A stretch of DNA of 64,000 nucleotides from Chelonoidis abingdonii (lineage: Eukaryota; Chordata; Testudines; Testudinidae). Positions 1 through 11,489 of the stretch are shown here, piece after piece. Within the stretch, counting starts at the first letter, position 1. Each line of letters begins with the position of its first letter. Location: the NCBI RefSeq assembly GCF_003597395.2, contig NC_133790.1:19741326-19805325 (forward strand), in the 5' to 3' direction. The notes below the pieces were generated by a model. It did not search any database, was not told the DNA's origin, and saw nothing but the letters and a program-made list of their open reading frames with translations. The position numbers were made by a program, and so were the translations under genes.

Positions 1-2057
1 GGGCAGACATAGGGGCCAGCCTCTAGGCCCAATTCTTCTCTGTTTTTCATCAGTGTAAATCCGGGGTAACTCCACTCACGTTCATGCAGCCGAACTGTTG
101 TACAAACGGTGTAAGTGAGTGGAGAACCAGGGCCTCTCTGCGTAAATTCAAACATTTAACTAAGTTTAAAATATCACCCAGAGCCAAAGGCATCCTGCTG
201 AGTCACTGAACCATACATAGCCCATTGTTCATAGCCATAAAAGGATCCTTTACACATTAGGGTTAGAAATATCCTATCCACACTGGCACTGCATTGGGGG
301 GTACTTTTATATACCTGAGGACCATCCACTGCACCTTACAAAGTCTTCTGTAGTGTTAGCAAAGGAAGCTCCTGGTCTAATTGTAAGGGAGGATAATAAC
401 CCATAATCTGGTGTTGGAAAGTTACATTCAGGACAGCTCTGAACGCAAAGGGCTGAGTCTGATAGAGAGAGACCTGCACTCGGAGGGGTGATAATTATGC
501 CATTGGATTGTAGGCTAGAAGAGGAAGGGATGACGTTAGTTCAGAGGGAGTTCTGTTGAGCTTCACTCTGGGTTTTTGCTCAGAGCTCAAGTTCATACCC
601 CTGCTAAGCATCTCTCAGCTGGTGGGAAAATGTATCAGAGAGCTAGCAATGAAGTATTCTCCCAAGAGATCACTGCACTGAAGGTATTTCTGCAGTGTTT
701 ACAGGTCTATATAAAGATACAAAGGAATGAGGAGGTGTCAGCAGAAGGGACAGATCGTAGACAGGGAAGCAGAGGTTGAGGTGATGGAACTCCAAAGCAG
801 ACTATTTCCGAGGGAGCCTGGCCTGCAGATTGGAAGGGTGCTCTGGCAGTCAGGAGACAAAATTTTGATTATCAGCTCTGCCACAGATGTGATGAATGAC
901 CCTGGCCAAAGTCTAGACATCCCTGAGCCTAGATTTCCCCATCTATAAAACAAGGACCTTATTTTAGGGGTTCAGACTCCTCCCATCACCATCGTATCTG
1001 AGCTCTTTGCACAGAAAGTCCCCCATGACCAGCACCCCTTCCTCCCATTTTGGGGTAAAAACTATGCTTGGGATAGGGTTTGTGCTTTTGGTTATTTTTA
1101 GTTTATTAATTTTCTTTTTGTAGTTGGCTGCTTGGTTAATTTTTGTTTCATGTTAATTTGTTTCAGGGGAGTATTTTTTACTTTTTATTTTTTGGTCAGC
1201 TGGGTTTTGTGAGGTAGAAGGAGTGTGTCATGCATGTCGTTCGTCCTGCAGAAAGGCCTTTGTAATATCTTGCATGGGTGTTGGGAAACTTAAATCTTGA
1301 TGACTAAAGGTCTTGAGGTTCCTGGTGGGAAAGTGCTCTATAATGAAGACCATTAGTACGTTAGTAATAGGACAAGCTTGAGGGGGATTCCTTGAAGCTA
1401 TCTTAGCTCAGATGAAAAGCCCTTGTAATCCAGATCCACTTCTGTATCTCAACACCTTGTAGTAGAAAGGGATTTTCTCACATCTTTCACACATTGTAAA
1501 TGAAGAGCTCCCCCTAGTCGTTAAATTTACAATGCTCATATATCTGCTCTGACTTATCTCTTAACAGACAGAGAGAATCCCTGGGAGTATGGTAAGGGAG
1601 AGAGACCAAGAAGAACTGTTTCCTTGCAGGCTGGGGAGGAACTGAAATACAAACACAAGAGACTCTCACCTGCTCTGGGGCTGCTTTACAAACTCAGAGC
1701 AGGGTCATGGAAAAGTCTGTGAAATCTCAGAACAACCCTGCGGCTAATGGTTGAGAGTGAAATCACTGCAGACTCGTGGTGTCCAGACAAGACCAGCTGG
1801 AGCTCAGTGGCTGGAACTCAGATTCACTTTCAAAGTTTGGGAGTTCACTTGACACCGAACCGAGAAGGAAAAGGTGGAAGAACCTGACGCCACCAGCACC
1901 AGACCCAACACTGACACAGTGCATAGGGACACAGTGAATGTCATGCAGTCAAGTCTCTGGTATCAACAGACGATGTCACAGCCAGACCCTGCCCTCTGCA
2001 CCCAGCACAGCTGCCAGCTCAGACCCTGGCCCGGGAGGATGTGATTTGCTCAGGGGA
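1..2057. other. 3' flank of V1, no gene
   Basis: No gene is seen here. Positions about 41-130 carry a short dispersed motif (gtgtaaatccggggtaactc) of a kind common in reptile genomes. Around 920-960 there is a MIR-like tail (ccccatctataaaa). From about 1480 onward the sequence is paralogous to 10080-11450, the 3' flank of V4, sharing for example the stretch around cttgacaccgaacc. The remainder holds nothing I recognise. Confidence 0.6.
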
Positions 2058-2096
2058 CGTTTCTGTCTCACTTCCCTATGTGAGTGCATCACTGTA
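2058..2096 (-). other. V1 recombination signal, degenerate
   Basis: In sense the heptamer is TACAGTG (2090-2096) and the nonamer ACAGAAACG (2058-2066), separated by exactly 23 bp. The first base of the heptamer, the C of the CAC needed for RAG cleavage, is lost, so the site is probably inactive. Confidence 0.8.
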
Positions 2097-2413
2097 AGAC
2101 ACTCCCCTGCTGTCATACCACACAGCACAGTAATAATCAGCCTCGTTCTCTGCCTGGACATTGGTGATGGTCAAATACCAAACATTGCTGGAGCTCTCCT
2201 TGGACCCCAGAGCCCCTGCTCATGCTGCTATAGTAATAGAGCAGGTGTCTCGGAGGACTGCCAGGCATCTGTTGCAGCCAGGTCTGCTCGTAGCTCTGCA
2301 CCGTGACCCCACTGCTCATGGAACAGGAGATTTTCACTGTCTGTCCAGGGGATGCGGCTATGGATGGTGGCTGAGTCAGGACAGGCTGGGCTCTGGAGGC
2401 TGGGGATACAATA

Positions 2414-3062
2414 TGTGATACAGCATGGCCAGAGGGCAGCATAAGAGTGTTAGCAGGGGGCCTTATTCCCTGCCAAGGGAGGAAGGTTTGCTTTAGATTA
2501 ACTAGAACACCTGACTCCAGTTAGAGCACCTGACTCCAGTCATGGGATATAAACCCCTGCTTCAGTCAGACAGGGGGTGGTAGTTGAAGGAGAAAGGTTG
2601 GATTGGAGCAGAGTGCAGATTGCAGAAGAGAAGAGTTTGTCCAGAGAGAAATAGAAGGTTTGGAGGAGTGCTGCGGTGGATTGGGAAGCCCAGCAGAAAC
2701 CCTAGGTAAGGGGCACCAGGCTTGTATAGAAGAGAGGCGAGAAGCCCTTCACAAGCTGACGGGTATGAGAGGGAAGTAACCCAGGGGAAGAAACTGCTAG
2801 TCAAGTGGTTCACCACAACCCTAGGGCCCCTGGGTTGGGACCTGGAGTAGAGGGCGGGCCCAGGTCCCTCCCTCTCCACTCCCCTCCTCCAAGGACACTA
2901 GGGGAGTGATTAAGAACTGGTTCAGAGGCAAACAATATTGCCCTGAACCTACCCCAGAGAAGAGAAAGCGCGAGACCCAGAGAACAGTACCGGCAATTTG
3001 CCACACTACCCCAGAGAAGAGAAAGCGCGAGACCCAGAGAACAGTACCGGCAATTTGCCACA
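2414..3062 (+). mobile_element. Solo LTR inserted in the V1 leader intron
   Basis: The empty site is preserved in V4, where gatacaatggtaaaagg is continuous. In V1 it is split between 2413 and 3063. The insert starts TGTGATACAG, ends TTTGCCACA (TG...CA ends), and is flanked by AATA (2410-2413) and AATG (3063-3066), a 4-bp target duplication with one mismatch. A TATA box (atataaa, 2547-2553) shows plus orientation, opposite to V1. The last 57 bp are tandemly duplicated (2949-3005 and 3006-3062). No internal coding region remains, so this is a solo LTR. Whether it is Ty3/gypsy or ERV is not resolved. Confidence 0.85.
2949..3062 (+). repeat. 57-bp tandem duplication at the LTR end
   Basis: Two directly adjacent copies of a 57-bp unit beginning ctaccccagagaag and ending ttgccaca. 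They appear identical base for base. The duplication includes the terminal CA of the LTR. Confidence 0.95.
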
Positions 3063-3211
3063 AATGGTAAAAGGTGTTAGCGCTCAGTAAGGCCAGTGGC
3101 TTGGATCTGTACTCGCAGGTTCTGTAAAATGAGGAACAGGAGTCTTTTAGCCATTTCCCCTTCGCCTGTTCTCACCTGTGCAGCACATTCCCAGCAGGAA
3201 ATTCCCAGCAT

Positions 3212-4296
3212 GGTGAGGAGACTTCAGGCTGTTGGAAAAGTCACAGCCAGATACACTGAACATACGCTACAGTATCTTGGCCTTATATTAACCCTCCTGA
3301 ATGATGAGCTTCCAAGCTCCACCCTTTATTTTAATCCGCTCTCATTTGCTGGTCTGTGTCACCACTGGGAGATGACTATGAGGGAGGGACAGTCCGTTAG
3401 TGACGAGCTTCTGACTTATAAAAGCACTTTCAGTTGTGCTCTAGTAGTAACCACACCGGGCTGGCCCTGCCTGTGGTGGAAGCAATGTCAGCAGCTATTT
3501 TAATGATGAGACATCAACATACGGAGCTTTGGACTTCACACTGATGATGCTTTAGGTAGGGTGAGAGCCCTGGTATTTTGCTGTCACATGATGTGCATGA
3601 CCCAAAGAATGTACCAGAACTGAGCCAAGCTGCCACAAAGGAAAAAGTCGGGGAGAGGTTGCCCCATGGAAGATTCCCTCATTACAATATCTAGAGCAGA
3701 ATCATCCCATAAGGGTGTATTTCACCCCAGAGATTAAAAATAAACAAATACGCACCAGCAGGGGAAGTTGTTTCCCAGGGATTCCAGACAGCCACATTCG
3801 TGATATCTGATTGGTCATTTAAATCACATCACGGTATTATTTCTGCTCTTTGACTGGATGGTTAAAATTTTATAACCAAGTGGACAGAAGCCAGAAAGAT
3901 TCCAGGATGGCCGGGTGAACGTTTCTGCTGTGAATCACCAGACTGACATTCACACAAGAGTTTGGAGGCAGAGTCCATGTAAGAAAATGTGTCACAAATA
4001 GATGTTCATGGAGAGGAAATAGAAAGGTGTGTGAATCCATACAGCACACGTTCATGTTCATGAATGTTGAACTGAGCTATCTGTCCAATACCACTAAACC
4101 CAGCACTTCTACATAGAAGGGTTGATTGTCCCCCAAATCAGTAACAGAGAGAGCGAATGTACGTGATTGCAAATTAACAGATGGGCAAGAGAAGCTAATC
4201 AAGAGAAGAAAACACATGATAAAATGACTTAACATTGGCTTTATTGTCACTTGACATAATCTGCAGGCTGCCATTAGAAAAAACGAACCCTTCGAG
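3212..4296. other. 5' flank of V1, no gene
   Basis: 3212-3760 is paralogous to the 5' flank of V4 (11973-12500). It includes the motif ctgacttataaa and the stretch around gtcacatgatgtg. The octamer position is decayed (attttaat near 3332). Nothing is recognised from 3760 to about 4190. From about 4195 to 4296 the sequence resembles the leader intron of V5. Confidence 0.6.
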
Positions 4297-4424
4297 TAGT
4301 CGTTTTCAATCTTCTTTCATCTGCAGACCCCTAAAATTTTTTGAATGGCGGTGCAGGCCCCTTTAGAATGCAGACCTCCTCCCCCACCCTCCCAGGTCTG
4401 CGGACCACGGGTCGAAAACCACTG
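4297..4424. mobile_element. Short hAT-like element in the V2 intron remnant
   Basis: The imperfect terminal inverted repeat pairs tagtcgttttcaatc with the complement of gtcgaaaaccactg. The flanks ccttcgag (4289-4296) and ccttaaag (4425-4432) look like a decayed 8-bp target duplication. It sits just inside the donor of a relict leader exon, where V5 has uninterrupted sequence. Boundaries are approximate. Confidence 0.55.
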
Positions 4425-4435
4425 CCTTAAAGCAC

Positions 4436-4481
4436 CTGAGCAGTAAGTGAGCAGCACGAGAAGCAGAGGGTTCCAGGGCAT
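4436..4481 (-). pseudogene. V2, relict leader exon without a V exon
   Basis: A 46-bp leader exon encodes MPWNPLLLVLLTYCS plus one G. The donor is CTCAG then GTGCTT. Residues MPWN replace the usual MAWA. The intron side matches the V5 intron (ttgactttat-type sequence near 4232), but no V exon or recombination signal follows. The octamer position has gtgcagat (4586 region), two changes from atgcaaat. This is probably what remains of a V gene deleted on its 3' side. Confidence 0.75.
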
Positions 4482-5352
4482 GGTGGGAATCCAGACAAGC
4501 TCGACTTCCTGAGGGAAAAAACAACCTGTGGCTGGAACCGTCCAATTCGCTCCTAAACCCTCAGAGCTGGAGAATAGCCCCTTCGTGCAGATCTTCTCCC
4601 TGCTCATTGGTTGCTGCTGGCACCTCACTCAGCCTTCTGACAGGGACACAGACAAAGGGGAGAGACTTTGGGTCTAGTTCTCATCCCACGGACGCTGGTA
4701 TAAATCTAAGACCACTGAAGCTATTGGAGAGAAATGGGTATAAGCGAGGAAACTCCCATATTGAATGAAGCAGAAAACTCTGCCACTTTTCATTTATAAG
4801 GAGAAAATAAAAATAATCTCAGTACCCAGGACATCCTGCTGGGTCACGTAATCACCCAGATCCTGCCCCCGATAGGCACAAAACCAGCATTTATACATTA
4901 TGGTTAGAAATAGTGGAGCCCCACATTGGTGCTGAGCTAAGGGAAAAGTTTATATTCCTGGGGACCAACCGGTGCAGCCTCCGGAGCCTTCTGCAGCATC
5001 TCCAGCTACCAACTCCCAGGCCAATGCGACAGGACAGAAGTAAATGAGTTGCTGGAAATTTACATATTGGGAATGGGAAAAATAAAGGCCTCAGTGCAGA
5101 AGAGACAGAGCAATAAATGGAGAGGTGGCTGACAGCATCAGACTGGAGGGAAGAAGCGGAGCAGGGAAAAGGGAGGCTGTTGGTCAGGGGAAATTCTCTT
5201 TCTGGAAAGGATTTAGCTCAGAGCACAAGCCCCCATAAAGGCAGGTGCTTAGTCTCTGTCAGCCAGCAAGAAAATGTCCTCAGAGAAATATCAAAAAGCA
5301 TCTGCCTGAGAGAGGAAATAACGGCTTGTTGAGTTGCTCGTGGGAGGAAAGG
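4482..5352. other. No recognised feature
   Basis: The first 150 bases are the 5' flank of V2. Beyond that nothing is recognised on either strand. The short open frames here have no family resemblance. Confidence 0.5.
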
Positions 5353-5545
5353 TGCTTCCTGGTTGAGGCACCGAGCAGGGATGTGTGAAACCAGGTTCAA
5401 TTCCCCGCTCTGCCACCCGACTTTCCGTGTGACTTTGGCCAGGTCACTTTGCGTCTGTATACCTCAGTGCCCCGTCTGTGAAATGGGGGTGACAATGTTT
5501 CCCTACCTCACAGGGGTCCCTAGGAGGAGATGGGCACTGCCAGGG
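5353..5545 (+). repeat. MIR-like (CORE) SINE
   Basis: The order of motifs is that of a MIR-type SINE: aggttcaattccccgctctgcc (B-box-like part), gtgtgactttggccaggtcac, then gtctgtgaaatgggggtgac and ccctacctcacaggg. The sequence is old and diverged. The exact ends are not determined. Confidence 0.75.
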
Positions 5546-7634
5546 TAAAAGCACCATTGAAATGTCATGAAAATCATGCCCCTATGATCGCGTGGGTCCT
5601 GGGATACACAGAGTTTACTGGAGTGCGTGTGTTTCATAGGGGCCCTGACATGACCCATGTCTGGCTGCACTTTCTTTCCTCCTATTAACAACTCTCTCTC
5701 GTTGTGTCACGTCACTGGTAAAGTAACCAGCAAACAGGGACACTAACAGGCACCAGGAAAAAGGAGTTGTTATTGTTTAGGGTCAGTTTTGTCATTATAC
5801 ATCTGAGCTTCCTGAGTATACAGAAGGCTCCTAAATCTCCAACAGAGCTCTGCATCCCCCAGCAGCTTCTAACTGAACGGGCCATTACAACGAGCCATGG
5901 ACGGCGGCTCCTCTCTGGCACATCACAGATGACGAGCTCCCCCAGTATTTAGGGCTGCACTGGCAACACTCACTTACCCCCTAACAGCTGTACCATCATA
6001 GCCAATACCTCCCACTTGCCCAGTTCTGCATCTTGATTCTTGCTCCCAGGCTCAGATTTTTCTCCCCGCAGACTTTCAAGCCCCCGCGCTGGATCTTAGC
6101 AGAACTCCACATTAAGCCGACAGTTCCTGCTAAGCTCCTAAGGCCTGTGGCAGGCCCTGTGCACTTCAGAGATCCCAGTGAGATATGGAGCTGAGAGGGG
6201 GATCAGGAGCGAGGTGTTGGGTGTTGGGCACCAAGGAAGGCTGGGAGCAGTGGGGACTCACTGAGGCTGGCTGGAGAGCTGTGGACCGGTCCATGATCCC
6301 CGGCTCCCCATGAGTCCCAGTGCCGCACACAGCGCCCTGGAGTCCCCTCAGGTAACTTGAGCTAGGTCCATGGAGGAGTTTAAATGGAGGCTGAATCCTT
6401 GAATTTTCTCTCGTATTTAGCAGGAAACCAGCACAGAGAGCAGTGGCCTGGGCTGATGGGATCTCGAAGGCCTGGGCTGCTGAGTAATTGGGCTGAATCT
6501 GTAGCCCCTGAACATTCGTGTGTGAAGGAGACAGCACTGCACCAGATTCACCATGAGGAAATGTTGGGACAGGGAGAGACACCCTGCCCTTTCCTCAGGG
6601 GGCCCTAGGCTCCCATAGAAACATGCTTATATGAGCTGCTCCCAGACGGCTGAATTTTAAAATAAGTAGCCACATCAGGCACCTTCTCCCCACTTGGCTT
6701 TCATGAGACCCTGCTCGCTTAGATCTATCTCCCAAGCCACTCTGTCAGCATCTCCTCTGGCAGCTCCTCCTCCTCCCTATTCCCCTTCCCTTTGGGCATC
6801 CCACAGGGCTCTCTGCTCCACCCTGTTATCTCCTCCCTCAGCACCTTCTCCGTGGGTAACCTTGTCCCTTCCCATGGGGTCAGTATCACCTCAGTGCTGA
6901 CAACTCTCCATCCAACACCCGTCTCCACCCCAGACCTGGCTCCTGCAGCCTGCTCTTACATCTCACAAGCACTCTCTGGCCTCCCAGCCTGGCCTGGTTC
7001 CTGGCACCTCAAGCTCACCTTGGGCCAAACTGTGCTCACAGATTGTCCTCCTAAATTCTCTCTTCTAGCCCCATTCTTCAGTCCTCCCTGGCATCCAGGC
7101 TCACTCTCGGGGTATTTTCCTTCCTAGCCTTCAGAACATCCAATCATTGACCCCATCCAATCCCTCCCAGACCCTGCACTGCTCTGGGCACTATCTGACA
7201 TTCTCATCTTACATATACCCCTCAGCCAGTGATAGCAGCCTTAATAGTACTTCAGAGCCCTCCTCCACGACCTTAGTCCCCTAACCATTACACACTCTCA
7301 TCTCCCTGCTCTTCCGGCCTTACTCCATTACAAACCTCAGCTCATGGAGCCTTCTCTTTGCCGCTTGCCTTTGGTGAGATCTTTGAAGGACATGAACAGT
7401 GATGTCACTTGAGCCTATGGGAGGGGACGGTGCAGGTCTCCCTCTCCCCTTTGAGTATGGAGGGGCTGCTCATTCCTAGGTAAGTTAAGGGTACAGATCC
7501 CCCTCCTGCAGTAGGAGAAGGAAGAGGGAGCTGGGAATTTTTATGGGGCAGCAAATTTCCTTTGGGTGAACAGCTGTATGATGTGTTAGAGACCAAACTC
7601 TGCAGCTGATACAGAGCCCAGGCTAGGGGAGGGA
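5546..7634. other. No recognised gene
   Basis: About 2 kb without a V segment. 6690-7300 is pyrimidine-rich with many ctccc runs and produces spurious open frames. A 138-codon minus frame at 6166-6582 shows no domain, leader or splice context and is not annotated. Confidence 0.5.
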
Positions 7635-7673
7635 GGTTTTTGTCTCACTTCCCCATCTGTATGTGTCGCAGTG
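7635..7673 (-). other. V3 recombination signal
   Basis: Nonamer ACAAAAACC (7635-7643) is perfect and the spacer is 23 bp. The heptamer in sense is CACTGCG (7667-7673): the essential CAC is kept but two of the last four bases differ from CACAGTG. Recombination may be weak. Confidence 0.85.
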
Positions 7674-8169
7674 ACAAGCATCATTGTGCCACACAGCACA
7701 GTAATAATCAGCCTCATCTTCTGCGAGGGTCCCGGAGATGGTCAAATAGCCGGCCTTACTGGACGTGTCTTTGGAACCAGAGAAGTGAGCAGGGACCCCA
7801 GAGCCCTGGTACTTGTCAGAATCTGACTTGTATCTCAGCAGGTATCGTGGAGAATTCCCAGGTTGCTGCTGGTACCAGTACACATTATAGCCACTGATGC
7901 TGGTCCCACTGCTCATGGTGCAGGAGAGTTTCACAGTGTTTCCTGGGGACACTGACACTGAGGGTGGCTGAGTCAGCACAGGCTGTGAGCTGGAACCTGG
8001 AAAAAAATATGGTGGAGACCTGTCAGATCCTCCCTGTCTGTCCCGGGCCGCTAGTGACGCAGTTTGCACATTGGCTTCAGCAACAACTCTAATGTATATT
8101 GACCCCACTCCCCCTGTTCTCACCTGTGCACCACGCCCCCAGCAGGACGATGAGGGAAGCCCAGAGCAT
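7674..8169 (-). CDS. V3, IGL variable segment, potentially functional
   Basis: Leader exon 8124-8169 (MLWASLIVLLGAWCT plus G), intron 7997-8123, V exon 7674-7996. The acceptor is tttttccag. The reading frame is open throughout. It shows QPVLTQPPSVSVSPGNT, the FR1 Cys in LSCTMSSG, the FR2 core WYQQQPGNSPRYLLRY, a long CDR2 with KSDSDKYQGSG, FR3 FSGSKDTSS, and EDEADYYC followed by AVWHNDA. The RYLLRYKSDSDK motif resembles mammalian IGLV5. It encodes the variable domain of a lambda light chain after V-J joining. Only the heptamer is substandard. The MLW-type leader is shared with V1 and V4. Confidence 0.92.
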
Positions 8170-8284
8170 GGTGAGGAGATTTCAGACCCTGGGGAGAAAC
8201 ACAGCCAGATCCACTAAGACTGCCTGACAGTATCTGCCCCTTATATTGAGCCTCCTGGGGGAGGAGCCTCCAAACACCTCTTTT

Positions 8285-8292
8285 ATGCTAAT
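8285..8292 (-). promoter_or_regulatory. V3 octamer variant
   Basis: Sense ATTAGCAT, one change from ATTTGCAT, 116 bp upstream of the V3 start codon. A TATA-like AATATAAG lies between them (plus-strand ttatatt at 8241-8247). Confidence 0.75.
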
Positions 8293-10344
8293 CTGCTCTC
8301 ACCTGATAGGTCCCTGTGACCCCAGGGAAATAGGCCTGTGAGCAGGAGACAGTCCTTGGTGATGAGCTTCTGCTGTATCTGGTCACTAGTTCATATCCAT
8401 GCCAACAGTGACCACTCTGATAGGATACATTTATCTGAACATTCGCAGTCGCCTTTGGTGGCATTTTGGCTGCACAAGAGTTTCCATTCTAACCCCTCAT
8501 TTTCACTTGTTAGTAACTTCTGAAATCCTTCCCCTTTCGACCTGACATTTCCCCGCTTTGCCCGAGATCTATTATTCATGCACAATTTGAGCAAACACAG
8601 CTCAGGAGCTTTTTACAGACAAGGAGAGAGAAATGAATATACTTTGGCCATGATTAAAAAATTCAAAGCAATTGACCCCACCAAAGCAAAGATAGGGTGG
8701 AGCTAAAGGGGAAATGGGGGAATCCTGCAAAGTTATGAGTCTCATCTTGAGAACCATATTGGAGGCTTTGGCTTTTCATGCTGGGGAACCCACTCGGTGA
8801 GTAGCATTTTGTTGCTAGCAGTGATAATTTCTCTGATTTCCAGGCCCAACAGCAGGCTGCATACTTCAGTGTATTCATTAGGAATTTTTATTGGGGTGAT
8901 GTGGCACCGCAACTTTTGTTGATCTATTAATGGAAAGTGCTTCATCAGTGCTAAGTATTATTGTTAATGGTTAATAGCAAAGAGGAGTGAGTCACCTCAC
9001 ACCCAGCCTGTGGTGGGATGCATGGGGCAGAGGGATTCTTCTCTGTGATACTCTGCCTCTTTCTCCCAGGGAAATGGGAATGTGCCCACAAACACAGAGC
9101 AGCAACAGCCAACGAAAAGACCAAAATAATCTACTAGAAATAATCAACCGTGGCAGAGAGAGGAAAGCTGTTCTTCTGTTCACATGGCAGGTAACCAACC
9201 GGGACACCATGGGATATACATCTGATAGGGAAGGGAAGAGATCACCAGGCACAGGAACAGATCAAGAATATTTATACACCACCTGGCAGCATTGCTCCAG
9301 CTCACTCACTCATGCCCATCACGCCAATCGGGGTATGGGCCGCTAACCACAGATCTCCAGAGTCCTCTATCCTGGGCCATTCGCTCTAGCTGGTTCCAGG
9401 TATAGCCCATTTTTTTGCTCCAGCTAACTGTGCGGAATTAGCACCTCTTTCAGAAAAGGGGGTTATCTCTTGCTGGGATCAGAGAGGAAGTGGATGTTTC
9501 CGAGGTGAGAATCCCAAAGGCCATTCCTTCCTCACCCAACATCCTGTGCAGTGAGATCCCCATGGGGACAATAACGAGGCGACTGGATGCCACACATTTT
9601 GAACAGGAACAAAAACAAAGAGTTTCCAAGTTTCCCACAAATTTCCCCATAAAATTAGCTTTTGGATCAAACCGTTTTGTTTCTATTTTGATTTTTTTCA
9701 TTTTAGATTATCACGCAAAATGCTTCACTTTGATCTTTAAAAAAAAAAACCACAAACCCACACACATTTTTGTTGACATTGAGATGCTGCCACGGAGAGT
9801 TTCCATTTCAATGAAATGCGACTTTCTGATAGAAAAATAAAGGAAATTATGGACCCGCTCTAGTTGTGAGATTTTATTCACCAAGTTTTGTAAAGGGCTT
9901 TGGGGAAGGAAAGGGCTACAAAATGCAGAATTTATGAATAATAATAATGACGACTCCGTAGGATACTTTCTTGATGTTCTCAATATGAGCTATCTTAGTG
10001 TATATATAAAAGCCGCTATAACCCAGAAAGAGTTTGGTATCCTAGCAGGGTTAGTGTATTACAATGGATAACAAGCACTTTCTCATCTTGGGCACATTAT
10101 AGGTGGAGAGCGCTCCCTAGTGGTTAAAGTTACATTTGCCACGATCATTTTTTCTGCCATCATTTCATTTTGACTATGAATATTGTATCTTAACACATAG
10201 AGCTGCTGCCTGCAAGGTGTGTGGGGGTAGCAGGTATAGCTCTTTCTCCGCATTACAGTGAGGAGAGGAACTTCTCAATGAATTCCACTGTGATGTCGCA
10301 CTCCGTAGGTTTTATGGAAATATGTTAATGAGTGTGAATATAAT
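8293..10344. other. No recognised gene
   Basis: Nothing Ig-like occurs here. 9885-9950 (gtaaagggctttgggg, then ataataataatg) resembles the 3' tail of an old CORE-type SINE. A short A-run at 9740-9750 is followed by no clear element. From about 10080 the sequence begins to match the block 3' of V1. Confidence 0.5.
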
Positions 10345-10930
10345 AACGAGGAGCCCTTGTGGCACCTTAGAGACTAACAAATTTATTTGGGCATAAGCTT
10401 TTGGGGGTTAGAACCCACTTCATCAGATGCATGGAGTGAAAATACAGGCACAGGTATAAATGCATGAAAGGATGGGGGTTGCTTTACCAAGTGTGGTGTC
10501 AGTCTAACAAGATAAATCAATTAACTAGAAATATACCAAGGGAGGAAAAATAACTTTTGAAGTGGTAAGAGAATGGCCCATTACAGACAGTTGATAAGAA
10601 GGTGTGAGTAACAGTAGGGATAAATTGGTACTGGGGAAATTAAGTTTAGGTTTTGTAATGACCCAACCACTCTATTCAGGCCTAATCTGATGGTATCCAG
10701 TTTGCAAATTAATTCCAGTTCTGCAGCTTCACGTTGGAGTCTGTTTTTGAAGATTTTTTTGGTGAAGAATTGCCCCTTTTAGGTCTGTTATTGAGGACCA
10801 GAGAGACTGAAGTGTTCTCCGACTGTTTTCAGTTAAATTTGCAGCTTTGGGGGCGTGGTTCAGACCCTGGGTCTGTGTTGCAGCAGGCTTGCGTGTCTGG
10901 CTCAACAAGACAGGGTTCTGGAGTTCCAAG
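10345..10930 (-). repeat. Dispersed repeat with coding remnant
   Basis: The segment starting ttgtggcaccttagagactaac on the plus strand is a very common repeat in turtle genomes. In minus sense it ends with an AATAAA-type signal (aataaatttgttagtc). Further upstream in minus sense (about 10660-10850) is a protein-like remnant containing AAELELICKLDTIRLGLN. I do not know its class, and the internal frame is broken. Confidence 0.6.
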
Positions 10931-11450
10931 CTGACAAAGAAAACAGGCTCAGAGGTAGTTTCAGCACATCAGGTGATAATCCCAAGTGGGTGTCTGTGTC
11001 TGAACCTGTCACACCAGAATGTGAACCCCACAAGCAGGAGAGACTCTCATCTTCCCTGGGGTTGGACTTACAAAATCAGAGCAGGTTTATCAAAAGGCTG
11101 TGAAACTTCAGAGCAGCGCTGGATTGAATTACAGATTTACAGTGAACTCACAGGAGATTTGTGGTTTCCAAACAAAACCAGCTGAAACCCAGTGTCTGTG
11201 ACTCAGCTTCACTTATAGATGTCATGAGTTCATTTGACACCGAACCTCAAAGCAAAAGGTAGAAGGGCCTGACGCCACCAGCATCAGAACCATTGAAAAC
11301 CTTTGCAGGACCCCTTGCAAAGGGACCAATGAGTGTTAAGCAGTCAAACCTGTGAAATAAAGGAGCAATGTTGTAACCATGCTCTACACTCTACCTGGGG
11401 CAGCTGCTGGCTCAGACCCGGGCCAAGGAGGATGCGATTTGCTCAGGGCA
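10931..11450. other. 3' flank of V4
   Basis: This is paralogous to 1620-2057 (the 3' flank of V1), sharing tttgacaccgaacc and cctgacgccaccagca. No gene. Confidence 0.65.
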
Positions 11451-11489
11451 TGTTTCTGTCTCACTTCCCCATTTGGCTGTATCACTGTG
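11451..11489 (-). other. V4 recombination signal
   Basis: The heptamer CACAGTG (11483-11489) is perfect and the spacer is 23 bp. The nonamer ACAGAAACA (11451-11459) differs from ACAAAAACC at two positions. Confidence 0.88.

Larger units (their letters stand above)
2097..3211 (-). pseudogene. V1, IGL variable pseudogene split by a solo LTR
   Basis: V exon 2097-2399 and leader exon 3176-3211. The FR1 reads QPVLTQPPSIAASPGQT and a conserved C and W are present, so it is a V-lambda of the same group as V4. Three lesions are visible. Compared with V4 the exon lacks 20 nt between two ggacc direct repeats at the CDR2/FR3 border, which shifts the frame. The leader is 36 bp instead of 46. The heptamer has lost its first base. 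The intron carries a 649-bp LTR. The closest relative in the window is V4 (11490-11972), with shared flanks on both sides. Clearly non-functional. Confidence 0.9.

Noticed and set aside
6166..6582. Minus-strand open frame of 138 codons
   Set aside because: No leader, splice signals or family resemblance; it looks like ordinary intergenic sequence.
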